DNA from: Anaerosomatales bacterium
GTDB taxonomy: Bacteria > Actinomycetota > Coriobacteriia > Anaerosomatales > SLCP01
Length of the DNA stretch: 64,000 nucleotides
Direction of reading: 5' to 3'
Assembly (NCBI GenBank): GCA_029210645.1
Contig: JARGFT010000002.1
Location: 156,345 to 220,344 of the forward strand
The first letter of the stretch is position 1. Each line of letters opens with the position of its first letter. The position numbers were made by a program, and so were the translations under genes. Under the pieces are notes generated by a model, which saw only the letters and a program-made list of their open reading frames with translations, was not told the origin of the DNA and did no database searches. Shown one piece after another: positions 27,038-35,034 of the stretch.

Positions 27038-28051
27038 CTACTCGACGATTCCGAGATCCCGGCCACACGCATGGCAGGCGCCACCGCGCGTCGCGTGTTC
27101 CACTATGGTGTACCCGGTTCGCACGATCGCATGCGCTCCGCACGCCGGGCATACCGTGTCCTCGCCCCCCGCCTCGGCCACGTTTCCGAGGAAGACGAAG
27201 TCAAGACCCTCCTCCGCCCCGATACGTCGGGCTTCGCGCAGCGTGGAGATCGGCGTCGGATCGAGGTGGGCGAAGTCGAGGTAGGGGAAGAAGCGGGTCA
27301 CGTGCCAGGGGGTCTCGGGCCCGAGAGCCCCGGCGATCCATGCGGCGATCGCCCGCAGCTCCTCTGCAGAATCGTTGACCGTCGGGACGATATTGGTGAC
27401 CACCTCGACGTGCATCCCCCACCGCTGCTTCGCCCGCACGGCCGCCTCGAACACGGGGTCGGGCGAGGGAACCTTGCACAGCGTTCGGTACGCCCGCTCG
27501 CTCGCACCTTTCACGTCCACGCGCCAGACGTCGATGTGCTCGCCGAGATAGTCCAGACCCTCGGGGGTGATGTAGCCGTTGGTCACCATGACGGTGAACA
27601 GACCTGCAGCGTGACAGGCCTTCCCGCAGTCGCGGACGTACTCCGCCCATATCACCGGCTCGTTGTAGGTGAACGCAACACCCGGACAGCCGTGCTCCAG
27701 TGCCGAGGCGACCACATCGTCCGGCGCAAGCCGTGCAGCACGGGACGAGTCGTCCTCCGGCCGTGCGCGGCTGATCTGCCAGTTCTGGCAGTGGCCGCAC
27801 CTCATCGAACACCCGACGCTGCCAAGCGAGAGGACCGTGGTGCCCGGATGGTAGTGGAAGACCGGCTTCTTCTCGATGGGGTCGACCGCAAGCGATGAGA
27901 CGAGTCCATACGTCAGCGCCTCGAGCGTCCCACTGGTGTTGCGGCGCACGCCACACGCACCCGTGTGCCCCTCGGCGATGAGGCAGCGCCACGGACACAG
28001 GGCGCACCGGACCCTGTCGCCCTCCGCGTGCCACACCTCTGCAGCGTGCAC
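27038..28051 (-). CDS. amrS: AmrS-type radical SAM protein
   Basis: 337 residues, GTG at 28051 with GAGGAGGGA upstream. It is the radical SAM member of the AmmeMemoRadiSam group (pyruvate-formate-lyase-activase-like). It has an N-terminal zinc-type CALCPWRC...CGVRRN, the SAM cluster motif GCSMRCGHCQNWQIS, NEPVIWAEY and VTNGYI, and a C-terminal CPACG...CHACG zinc ribbon. The AMMECR1 and MEMO partners that often accompany it are not next to it. It lies 11 bp after the hydrogenase-like GGDEF gene. Confidence 0.9.
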   Translation of the reverse strand: MHAAEVWHAEGDRVRCALCPWRCLIAEGHTGACGVRRNTSGTLEALTYGLVSSLAVDPIEKKPVFHYHPGTTVLSLGSVGCSMRCGHCQNWQISRARPEDDSSRAARLAPDDVVASALEHGCPGVAFTYNEPVIWAEYVRDCGKACHAAGLFTVMVTNGYITPEGLDYLGEHIDVWRVDVKGASERAYRTLCKVPSPDPVFEAAVRAKQRWGMHVEVVTNIVPTVNDSAEELRAIAAWIAGALGPETPWHVTRFFPYLDFAHLDPTPISTLREARRIGAEEGLDFVFLGNVAEAGGEDTVCPACGAHAIVRTGYTIVEHATRGGACHACGRDLGIVE

Positions 28052-28062
28052 GGTATCCCTCC

Positions 28063-29853
28063 TCAGTCCGGGGCGATCATCACCCGGTCGCGCCCGAGCT
28101 CCTTCGATCGGTAGAGCGCCCGATCTGCCGCCTCGAGAAGCCTCTCCGCGTCGGCGGCCGACGGTCCCGCTGATGCCAGCCCGACAGAGACCGTGACTGA
28201 CACCTCGCCCTCGCGGTCTGGATCGACCACCGCGACGCGCTCCGCTGCGATGACCGCACGCAGCTTCTCTGCGACCGCATACCCCGCGGTCTTGCCGATG
28301 TTGGGCAGGATCAGTCCGAACTCATCGCCACCGAATCGTGCGGGGATGTCCGTCTCGCGTACCGTCTCGCGTACCATGGTGCCGATCCTCTCCAGAACGG
28401 CATCCCCTGTGGTGTGACCGTACCCGTCGTTGATCGCTTTGAAGCCGTCCAGGTCGATCATGAGCAGCGTGAGGGGCGCACCGTAGCGCTGGTGGCGTGC
28501 GAACTCCGTGGCGAGCCGCTCCGAGAAGACCCGCCGGTTCCACAACCCGGTGACCGGGTCCAGCGTGGCCGACTCTTCGAGCGCCTCGTTGTTGCGCAGG
28601 AGACGCTTGTGCTCGAGCGGGAAGCACATGTCCCAGCTCGAGTCGCCCGCGAGCACAGCGATCGCGTGTTCGATGCAGGTGTCGTAGCCACACGCCCCGC
28701 AGTCGAGGACCTGGGTGCGGTCGGCGAACTCGCCCTCTGCGAGGCAAGCGTCGATCTGCTCGTCGGAGTAGACGCGTGCGGGGACGGGTGAGGCGCTGAA
28801 TCCGCGGTCCAGACCCAGCGCAGGCAGGTGCGCGAGCACGGAGCGGGTGTTCACCCTGGCAGGTGCGGCAGCCGGGGACCTCACGGTCTCGGCGAAGAGT
28901 CTGCGTTTGGCGTAGACGGACAGCTCCGAACCGGTTGCCGGACCGTCCACGCAGCCGTCGCAGTAGAGCATGTCGACGATCAGCGGCCCGGTCTCCCCGC
29001 GATCGATCGCACCAAGTAGCTCGCCGATGCGCTCCGGACCCCGGACCGTCACGACATCCCTCGCGGTCATGTCGCGTGCCGCCAGAGTCGTACGGGGAAA
29101 TCCATCCGTCAGCGAAATCTGCTTGTCGAGGCGGGGTCTCGGGACGCCGGAGACCGCCGGGTACTCCGCAGGCATGCGGGATTCGGGCCACGCGATCAAC
29201 CGCTTCAGTTCGTCGAAGCCGATGGCGACATCGACCGCGCCTTCAAACGCAGAATCGTCGATCTCGTCCTTGCGCGCGTAGCACGGCGAGACGTAGACAA
29301 CAGCCGTGTCGGCCGGGTAGAGCTCTTTGACGAGGAGCGCCTGGGCGATGTAGGGAGGGACGACAGGCGCGAGCGAATCGACGAGTGAGGGATGGTAGCG
29401 GGTCACCCACGCAGTCGCCACCGGACATGTCGAACGCAGCACGACCCAACCGCGGGCAGCGGTGTGCAGCTGCTCGTAGACGGCCGCGACCATCTCCTCG
29501 CCGAGCAGCGTCGTCTCGGTCCCGTGAAAACCCGCGGCGTCCAACGCCCACTCCAACTCGTCGAAGGACATCGGATGCATCGCCGCGAGAAACTCTGTGG
29601 CCAGCACGGCGACCACCGGGCGGCCGGAGTCCAGCAGCTCGGCGACACGCGGGAGGTCGTCGCGCACGGTGTGGCCCCCGCTACCGCATGCGGTGACGCA
29701 GTCACCGCACTTCACGCACCGTTGGGGGATGACCTCCGAGCGCCGGTTGACTACCCGTATCGCCTGCACCGGACAGACACGCACGCACCCCCAGCATTCA
29801 CGACAAGAGTCGGGCGGGTTGCCGATGAGGAACTCGGTGGCGATCTCGCTCAT
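28063..29853 (-). CDS. [FeFe]-hydrogenase-like sensor fused to GGDEF
   Basis: 596 residues, ATG 29853 overlapping the QueT stop (ATGA). In order: two [4Fe-4S] ferredoxin motifs (C17-x2-C20-x2-C23-x3-C27 and C46-x2-C49-x2-C52-x3-C56); an [FeFe]-hydrogenase large-subunit-like domain (about 70-340) with altered H-cluster motifs, STCP (Cys143), SPCYARKDE (Cys191) and YCDGC (Cys298, Cys301); a further Fe-S motif CGACGYDTC near 385; and a GGDEF domain with intact RFGGDEF and an RETD inhibitory site five residues before it. Catalytic hydrogenases have TSCCP, MPCxxK and CxxxC, so this domain is probably a sensor. The protein has no membrane helix. It likely makes c-di-GMP in response to redox state or H2. 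Confidence 0.88.
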   Translation of the reverse strand: MSEIATEFLIGNPPDSCRECWGCVRVCPVQAIRVVNRRSEVIPQRCVKCGDCVTACGSGGHTVRDDLPRVAELLDSGRPVVAVLATEFLAAMHPMSFDELEWALDAAGFHGTETTLLGEEMVAAVYEQLHTAARGWVVLRSTCPVATAWVTRYHPSLVDSLAPVVPPYIAQALLVKELYPADTAVVYVSPCYARKDEIDDSAFEGAVDVAIGFDELKRLIAWPESRMPAEYPAVSGVPRPRLDKQISLTDGFPRTTLAARDMTARDVVTVRGPERIGELLGAIDRGETGPLIVDMLYCDGCVDGPATGSELSVYAKRRLFAETVRSPAAAPARVNTRSVLAHLPALGLDRGFSASPVPARVYSDEQIDACLAEGEFADRTQVLDCGACGYDTCIEHAIAVLAGDSSWDMCFPLEHKRLLRNNEALEESATLDPVTGLWNRRVFSERLATEFARHQRYGAPLTLLMIDLDGFKAINDGYGHTTGDAVLERIGTMVRETVRETDIPARFGGDEFGLILPNIGKTAGYAVAEKLRAVIAAERVAVVDPDREGEVSVTVSVGLASAGPSAADAERLLEAADRALYRSKELGRDRVMIAPD

Positions 29854-30437
29854 CGCTCGCCCGACCCGCCGAGAAGACCGGCCACCGGTGTGCGCCGCAG
29901 AAACAGAGCGAGCGGCACCCCCAGACCGTAGATGACAACCGCCTGGCTTGCGAAGATGGCGATCACTCCGACGAGATACGCGGCGAGCCAGCCCGCGGCA
30001 GGGTCGAGACCGAAGAGCGATTCCTGGCCCAACCCCAGGGCCGCGAGAAGGACCGGCAGGTACGCCGGGACGACCAGCGCGTTGGCTACGACGGGCCCGG
30101 CGAGCGCAACGAGCAGGCGGTTCCTGAAGTGCCACGTCCACCACGCGCCAACCAGAGTCGCCAGCGACCCGAACACGACATCGAGCAGACCGACGGGGCC
30201 GAGCTGGGCCACGAGCGACGCGTTTGCGATGCCGGTACCCAGTGCCAGCCCGGGGACAGCGGCCGGAGTGAACAACGCCAGCACGGTAAAGGCCTCACTG
30301 ATGCGCAGCTGTACGGGCCCCCATCCGAGTTGCGCCGGCATCTGAAGCACCGCAAGCGTGACGGCTGCGTGGACGGCGGCGATCACGCCGGCCTGCGCGA
30401 CGGAGCGCGTCCCTCTTAGTGCGGACCTTCCTGACAC
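29850..30437 (-). CDS. queT: QueT-like ECF transporter S component
   Basis: 195 residues, GTG 30437. About six helices with the QueT-type sequence VQLRISEAFTVLALFTPAAVPGLALGTGIANAS and GLLDVVFGSLATLVGA. QueT proteins are substrate-binding components that use a shared ECF module for uptake of queuosine precursors; no ECF ATPase lies beside it. No preQ1 riboswitch fits in the 3-bp gap from the preceding kinase gene. Its stop overlaps the start of the hydrogenase-like GGDEF gene. Confidence 0.8.
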   Translation of the reverse strand: MSGRSALRGTRSVAQAGVIAAVHAAVTLAVLQMPAQLGWGPVQLRISEAFTVLALFTPAAVPGLALGTGIANASLVAQLGPVGLLDVVFGSLATLVGAWWTWHFRNRLLVALAGPVVANALVVPAYLPVLLAALGLGQESLFGLDPAAGWLAAYLVGVIAIFASQAVVIYGLGVPLALFLRRTPVAGLLGGSGER

Positions 30438-30440
30438 GCC

Positions 30441-31919
30441 CTAACCCCTCGGTATACGGACCGTGAAGACCGATCCTTCATCGACCAGGCTGCGAACCTT
30501 GATCGAGCCGTGCAACACATCGACGGTCGTCTTGGCGATCGCCAGGCCCAGACCGAAGCCCCCCGTCGCCTCCGTGCGGGAGGCATCCGATCGGTAGAAG
30601 CGTTCGAAGACGTTGTCGAGGTCCTCGGGCGGTATCCCGACGCCTGTGTCGGAGATCTCGAACACGACCCACTCCTGTTCGCGTCGGGTGGAGAGCTCGA
30701 CCCGTCCTCCCTCCGGCGTGTACTTGCAGGCGTTGTCGAGAAGCACCGAGAGGATGTCCTCTACACGATCCGGGTCGCTCGTCATGAAGAGCTGACCCTC
30801 CTCCGGGCCGACGACATCCAGGCCCTTCTCGTGGTGGTGTGTCGCGGCCGCGGCGAGGGCCTCGCGCGCCACGGCGTTCGCGTCGAACTGCACGGACTTG
30901 ACGTGCACGACCTGATCGCTTCGTACGAGTGAGAGGAGGTTGCCGCAGAGCCGCGCCATGCGCCGGGACTCCCGGTCGATCGCCGCGATCGCCTCCCCAC
31001 GCACCTCGGGATCCTCGCCACCCCAGGCACGCAGGATGCTCGTGTATCCGCGGATCCCCGCCACGGGAGTGGCCAATTCGTGCGATGCGTCTGCGACGAA
31101 GCGTGACTGCATCTCCGCCCTCTGACGCAGTCGATCGATCAGCCGGTTGATCGATCGCGCCAGTTCTCCGATCTCGTGGTCACCGCCCGTGGGAAGACGG
31201 ACGTCGAGCCTCCCCGCGTCCACCGAGTCGGCCGCAGAACGCAGGTCGTCGACGAGTCTGAGCACCCAGTTCATGCTCGTCTGCATCATCACCGTCATGA
31301 CGAGCATGGCGAAGACCGCCAGTGCGAGCATCGGCGGCCGGATCGAGTCGATGACCGCCTCCTCGCGGAAGGGGTAGTACGCGACTTCGAGCAGTCCCTG
31401 ACCTCCCCCGGGCAGCACGATCGGAGCGTGTGCCACGTGGATACTGAGCACGGCGGGCCCCACCAGGCCGGAGAAGAAGGACCGGCGCGGAAGCTCGGAT
31501 GCCGTCTGTTCGCCCAGGCGGAGTGTCTCACGTCGCTGGTCGTCGAGTCCGGAGACGACCGCGATGTCCGAGCTCTGCCACAACGGCCGGAGGTTCGAAT
31601 CGAGGATCGCGATCTGGGGCTCCGCGGGAACACGCTCCCCGAAGATGGTGTTCGCCTGGGACACGAACTCCTGCACGGCCAGACGCTCGCCCTCGGCGGA
31701 CAACGCCCCACCCTGCCCCCGGTCCTGCTCGAGTTCGCTGGCCTGGAGGTTCAGCACGCGGGCGTTGATCGCCGCGACCCGCACCGGGCGGTCGCGCGCC
31801 ACGGCAGCCATGCTGTCCGTCACGATCATGTACGACGTCAGAGAGATGCCGCCAACGGTCAGCACGGAGAAGATCACCGAGATGGCAAGGAGCCGTGACC
31901 TGAGAGATGAGCGTCTCAT
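30441..31919 (-). CDS. Sensor histidine kinase (EnvZ/BaeS type)
   Basis: 492 residues. N-terminal membrane helix (about 9-32), an extracytoplasmic region to about 205, a second helix (PMLALAVFAMLVMTVMMQ), HAMP (about 225-280), the phospho-acceptor motif FVADASHELATPVAGIRGY, and HATPase boxes LLDNACKYTPEGG, ISDTGVGIP and GFGLGLAIAKT. Its ATG lies directly after the stop of the response-regulator gene, so the two form a pair. The signal is unknown. Confidence 0.93.
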   Translation of the reverse strand: MRRSSLRSRLLAISVIFSVLTVGGISLTSYMIVTDSMAAVARDRPVRVAAINARVLNLQASELEQDRGQGGALSAEGERLAVQEFVSQANTIFGERVPAEPQIAILDSNLRPLWQSSDIAVVSGLDDQRRETLRLGEQTASELPRRSFFSGLVGPAVLSIHVAHAPIVLPGGGQGLLEVAYYPFREEAVIDSIRPPMLALAVFAMLVMTVMMQTSMNWVLRLVDDLRSAADSVDAGRLDVRLPTGGDHEIGELARSINRLIDRLRQRAEMQSRFVADASHELATPVAGIRGYTSILRAWGGEDPEVRGEAIAAIDRESRRMARLCGNLLSLVRSDQVVHVKSVQFDANAVAREALAAAATHHHEKGLDVVGPEEGQLFMTSDPDRVEDILSVLLDNACKYTPEGGRVELSTRREQEWVVFEISDTGVGIPPEDLDNVFERFYRSDASRTEATGGFGLGLAIAKTTVDVLHGSIKVRSLVDEGSVFTVRIPRG

Positions 31920-32600
31920 CTAGTTGAGCGCAAAGAAGTAGCCGACGCCGCGGATCGTCTGGATGACGGTGTTCTCACGATCCCCGATCTTGTTGCGCAA
32001 ATGGCACACGAACACTTCGATAACGTTGCTGTCGGTCGAGCGTTCGCCACCCCAGACGGCCGCGAGGATCTTGTCCCGTGGGATAACGGTGCCGGCGTTT
32101 GCCACCAGGTAGGCCAGCAGGTCGAACTCCTTGGCTGTCAGTTCGAGCGGATCGCCATCGAGGGTCGCCCGTCGTGCCTGTAAGTCGATCTCGATGCCCG
32201 ATGCACGGAGCGGCTGGCCGACGCGCACGTGGGCCGTCCGTTTGAGGAGTGCCGCCACCCGCGAGAGCAGCTCCGGAACCTCGAAGGGTTTGCGCAGATA
32301 GTCATCGGTGCCCGCCTCGAATCCCGAGACCACGTCCTGGGTCTCCGAACGAGCCGTCAGCATCAGGATCGGAACGCGGTTTCCCGAGGCGCGCACCCTG
32401 CGCGCCACCTCGAGGCCGTCCACGCCGGGGAGCATCAGGTCTAAGACGATGAGATCTGGTGTGCCACTCTCGATCATCTCGAGCGCGGCCGCTCCATCGG
32501 TGGCCTTGTCGACCTGGTAGCCCGCGTGAGTGAGTTCGAGTTCGACAAAGCGCGCTATCGTCCTGTCGTCCTCGACGATCAGGATCTTCTCGTCAGCCAT
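31920..32600 (-). CDS. OmpR-family response regulator
   Basis: 226 residues from ATG 32600 (MADEKILIVEDDRTIARF), GGGAGG upstream; the in-frame GTG just before it would bury the ribosome site. Receiver with phospho-Asp in LIVLDLMLPGVDG, Thr in LTARSE and Lys in YLRKPFE, then a winged-helix DNA-binding domain (LELTAKEFDLLAYLVANAG, DSNVIEVFVCHLRNKI, IQTIRGVGYFFAL). It regulates with the adjacent kinase. Confidence 0.94.
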   Translation of the reverse strand: MADEKILIVEDDRTIARFVELELTHAGYQVDKATDGAAALEMIESGTPDLIVLDLMLPGVDGLEVARRVRASGNRVPILMLTARSETQDVVSGFEAGTDDYLRKPFEVPELLSRVAALLKRTAHVRVGQPLRASGIEIDLQARRATLDGDPLELTAKEFDLLAYLVANAGTVIPRDKILAAVWGGERSTDSNVIEVFVCHLRNKIGDRENTVIQTIRGVGYFFALN

Positions 32601-32651
32601 CACGCCTCCCGTAAGACATCGATCCCGTTCTCCCGATGATACGCTGTCTGC

Positions 32652-33686
32652 TCACCGCATGCCGCTCCCGACGAGCGATTCGGCGATCTGGACGGTGTTA
32701 AGTGCCGCACCTTTGCGCAGCTGGTCCGCCACTACCCACATCGCAAGGCCGTTGGGCACGGTGGGATCGACGCGCAGGCGACCGACGTAGGTGTCGTCGC
32801 TGCCCTCCAGCAGCGCCGGCATCGGGTACAGAGACTCGGACGGGTCGTCGAGCACGGTGATGCCCGGAGCCTCCTGTAGCGCACGACGCGCCTCGGCAAG
32901 CGTCACCGGCTGCTCGAACTCGAGATGGACCGCCTCCGAGTGGCAGCGCAGCACGGGAACGCGCACGCACGTGGCGACAACCGCGAGATCCGGTGCGTGC
33001 ATGATCTTCTTGGTCTCCGCTACCATCTTCCACTCCTCTTTGGTGGAGCCGTCGTCGAGGAAGACGTCGATCTGGGGGATGCAGTTGAAGGCGATGCGAT
33101 GGGCGAAGTGCTCGGGCTCGATGTCTCCGCCCGAGAGGAACGCGCCGGTCTGATCGTAGAGCTCGTCCATCGCCGCAGCTCCTGCACCTGACGCCGCCTG
33201 GTACGTCGCCACCACGACGCGGCTGATCGGGGACAGGTCGTGCAGCGGCTTCAGTGCGACAACCATTTGGATCGTCGAGCAGTTCGGGTTCGCGATCACC
33301 CCGTTGTGGCCGTGCACATCTGAGGCGTTGACCTCGGGGACCACCAACGGCACGTCATCATCCATGCGAAACGCCGAGGAATTGTCGATCATGACGCAGC
33401 CGGCCCCGACCACCGCATCCCGGAAGCGCTTGGAGACCGAGGCGCCCGCACTGAAGAGCGCGATGTCTACGTCTTCGAAGGAACGATCGGTCATCTCCTC
33501 TACGACGAGTTCGCCGTCCCCGAAGGGAAGCCGCACTCCCTCACTTCGCTTCGATGCCAGCGCGACCACCCGCTCCGCGGGAAACTCCCGCTGCGCAAGC
33601 ACGTTGAGCATCTCGCGGCCCACAGCGCCGGTCGCGCCGGCTACCGCAACGACAGGGCGCTCGGGCATCTGCCGGTCCCAGCTCAT
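32652..33686 (-). CDS. asd: Aspartate-semialdehyde dehydrogenase
   Basis: 344 residues. It converts aspartyl phosphate to aspartate semialdehyde with NADPH for lysine/diaminopimelate, threonine and methionine synthesis. It has the N-terminal Rossmann motif VAGATGAVGREML, the catalytic cysteine in IANPNCSTIQM and the late His in LRCHSEAVHLEF. It starts 1 bp after the lysC stop, so the two first steps of the pathway are co-transcribed. Confidence 0.95.
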   Translation of the reverse strand: MSWDRQMPERPVVAVAGATGAVGREMLNVLAQREFPAERVVALASKRSEGVRLPFGDGELVVEEMTDRSFEDVDIALFSAGASVSKRFRDAVVGAGCVMIDNSSAFRMDDDVPLVVPEVNASDVHGHNGVIANPNCSTIQMVVALKPLHDLSPISRVVVATYQAASGAGAAAMDELYDQTGAFLSGGDIEPEHFAHRIAFNCIPQIDVFLDDGSTKEEWKMVAETKKIMHAPDLAVVATCVRVPVLRCHSEAVHLEFEQPVTLAEARRALQEAPGITVLDDPSESLYPMPALLEGSDDTYVGRLRVDPTVPNGLAMWVVADQLRKGAALNTVQIAESLVGSGMR

Positions 33687-33687
33687 C

Positions 33688-34947
33688 TCAATTCACCTCA
33701 CCGCACGCCGGTGACGACTCGGCGCTTATCTCGTCGATGTCGAGACCGAAGCTCGTGTGCAGGGCGCGGACCGCGCACTCGACCTCACTCGCCGAGATCA
33801 CGCAGGAGATGCGGATCGACGACGTCGAGATCATGTCGAGGTTCACCCCGGCGCCGGCCAACGCCTTGAACATCTGTGCCGCTACGCCGGGATGCGTCTT
33901 CATGCCCGCACCCACCAACGAGACCTTGGCGACCGACTCATCCACGGTCCAGGTGCGCGCTCCGAGCTCGGCCACCACCGCGTCGGTGGCGCGCCGCGCA
34001 CGCACGAGGTCCTCCTTGGGTGTGGTGAACGATATGTCGGTCGTTCCCGACTCCGAGACGTTCTGGATGATCATGTCGACGTTGACATTGGCATCGGCGA
34101 GCATGCCGAAGACGACTGCTGCAACACCGGGCCGGTCGGGAACGGCACGGATCGTCACTTTGGCCTCCGAGGTGTCGTGTGTGACGCCGGAGATGATGGC
34201 CTGTTCCATGGTCTCGTCACCCTCTCTGACGATGGTGCCGGGGCTGTCGTTGAAACTGGAGCGGCAGTGGAGCACCACACCGTGGTTCCGTGCGAACTCG
34301 ACAGCGCGCAGTTGCAGCACGCGCGCGCCGGTCGCCGCCATCTCGAGCATCTCCTCGTAGGAGATCTCATCGAGTTTGCGCGCCGCGGTTACCACCCGTG
34401 GGTCGGCGGTGTAGACCCCATCGACATCCGAGTAGATCTCGCACACGTCGGCGCCGACCCCTGCAGCGATCGCGACCGCAGTCGTGTCCGAGCCACCGCG
34501 GCCGAGAGTCGTGATGCTTCCGTCCACGGTTGTGCCCTGGAAGCCGGCGACGATGACGATCCGGCCCTGCTCCAGTGCTTCGCGGACGCGCTCCGCCCGG
34601 ACCTCCTGGATCTTGGCCTTGGTGTGCCCCGCATCGGTGACGATCCCGACTTGCGGTCCGGTAAACGAGATCGCCCGGTGGCCGAGTGAGTGGATGGCCA
34701 TCGCGAGGAGCGCGATGGTGACCTGCTCGCCAGTCGCAAGCAGCATGTCCATCTCGCGTTCGGGCGGCTCGGGACAGACCTCGCCGGCCTTAGCCACCAG
34801 TTCGTCGGTGACATCCCCCATCGCAGAGACCACCGCGACGACACGGTCGCCGGACTGCTGGCGCGCGATGAGACGCCGGGCGACGCACATGATCCGCTCG
34901 GTCGAGCCGACCGACGTTCCGCCGAACTTAGTCACGACCAGGGCCAT
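33688..34947 (-). CDS. lysC: Aspartate kinase
   Basis: 419 residues from ATG 34947 (MALVVTKFGGTSVGSTERI). It phosphorylates aspartate. It has the kinase N-terminus KFGGTSVG, FQGTTVDGSITTLGRGGSDTTAVAIA and SDVDGVYTADPR, followed by two ACT regulatory domains (about 265-410). Length and layout are those of the lysine/threonine-regulated monofunctional enzymes. An internal start for a separate beta subunit was not evident. Confidence 0.95.
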   Translation of the reverse strand: MALVVTKFGGTSVGSTERIMCVARRLIARQQSGDRVVAVVSAMGDVTDELVAKAGEVCPEPPEREMDMLLATGEQVTIALLAMAIHSLGHRAISFTGPQVGIVTDAGHTKAKIQEVRAERVREALEQGRIVIVAGFQGTTVDGSITTLGRGGSDTTAVAIAAGVGADVCEIYSDVDGVYTADPRVVTAARKLDEISYEEMLEMAATGARVLQLRAVEFARNHGVVLHCRSSFNDSPGTIVREGDETMEQAIISGVTHDTSEAKVTIRAVPDRPGVAAVVFGMLADANVNVDMIIQNVSESGTTDISFTTPKEDLVRARRATDAVVAELGARTWTVDESVAKVSLVGAGMKTHPGVAAQMFKALAGAGVNLDMISTSSIRISCVISASEVECAVRALHTSFGLDIDEISAESSPACGEVN

Positions 34948-35034
34948 CGAAGTGTCTCCGTATCGGGACGAGGGGCCCTCAAGCCCCTCAGGGTTGCCGA
35001 ACAGTGTACCAGGGACGCATGTCATACACCTGTG

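Noticed and set aside
28063..29853. Catalytic [FeFe]-hydrogenase
   Set aside because: H-cluster motifs are altered (STCP, SPCYAR, CxxC), and the protein ends in a GGDEF domain; a sensor is more likely.
30438..30440. preQ1 riboswitch upstream of queT
   Set aside because: The gap to the preceding kinase gene is only 3 bp; there is no room.
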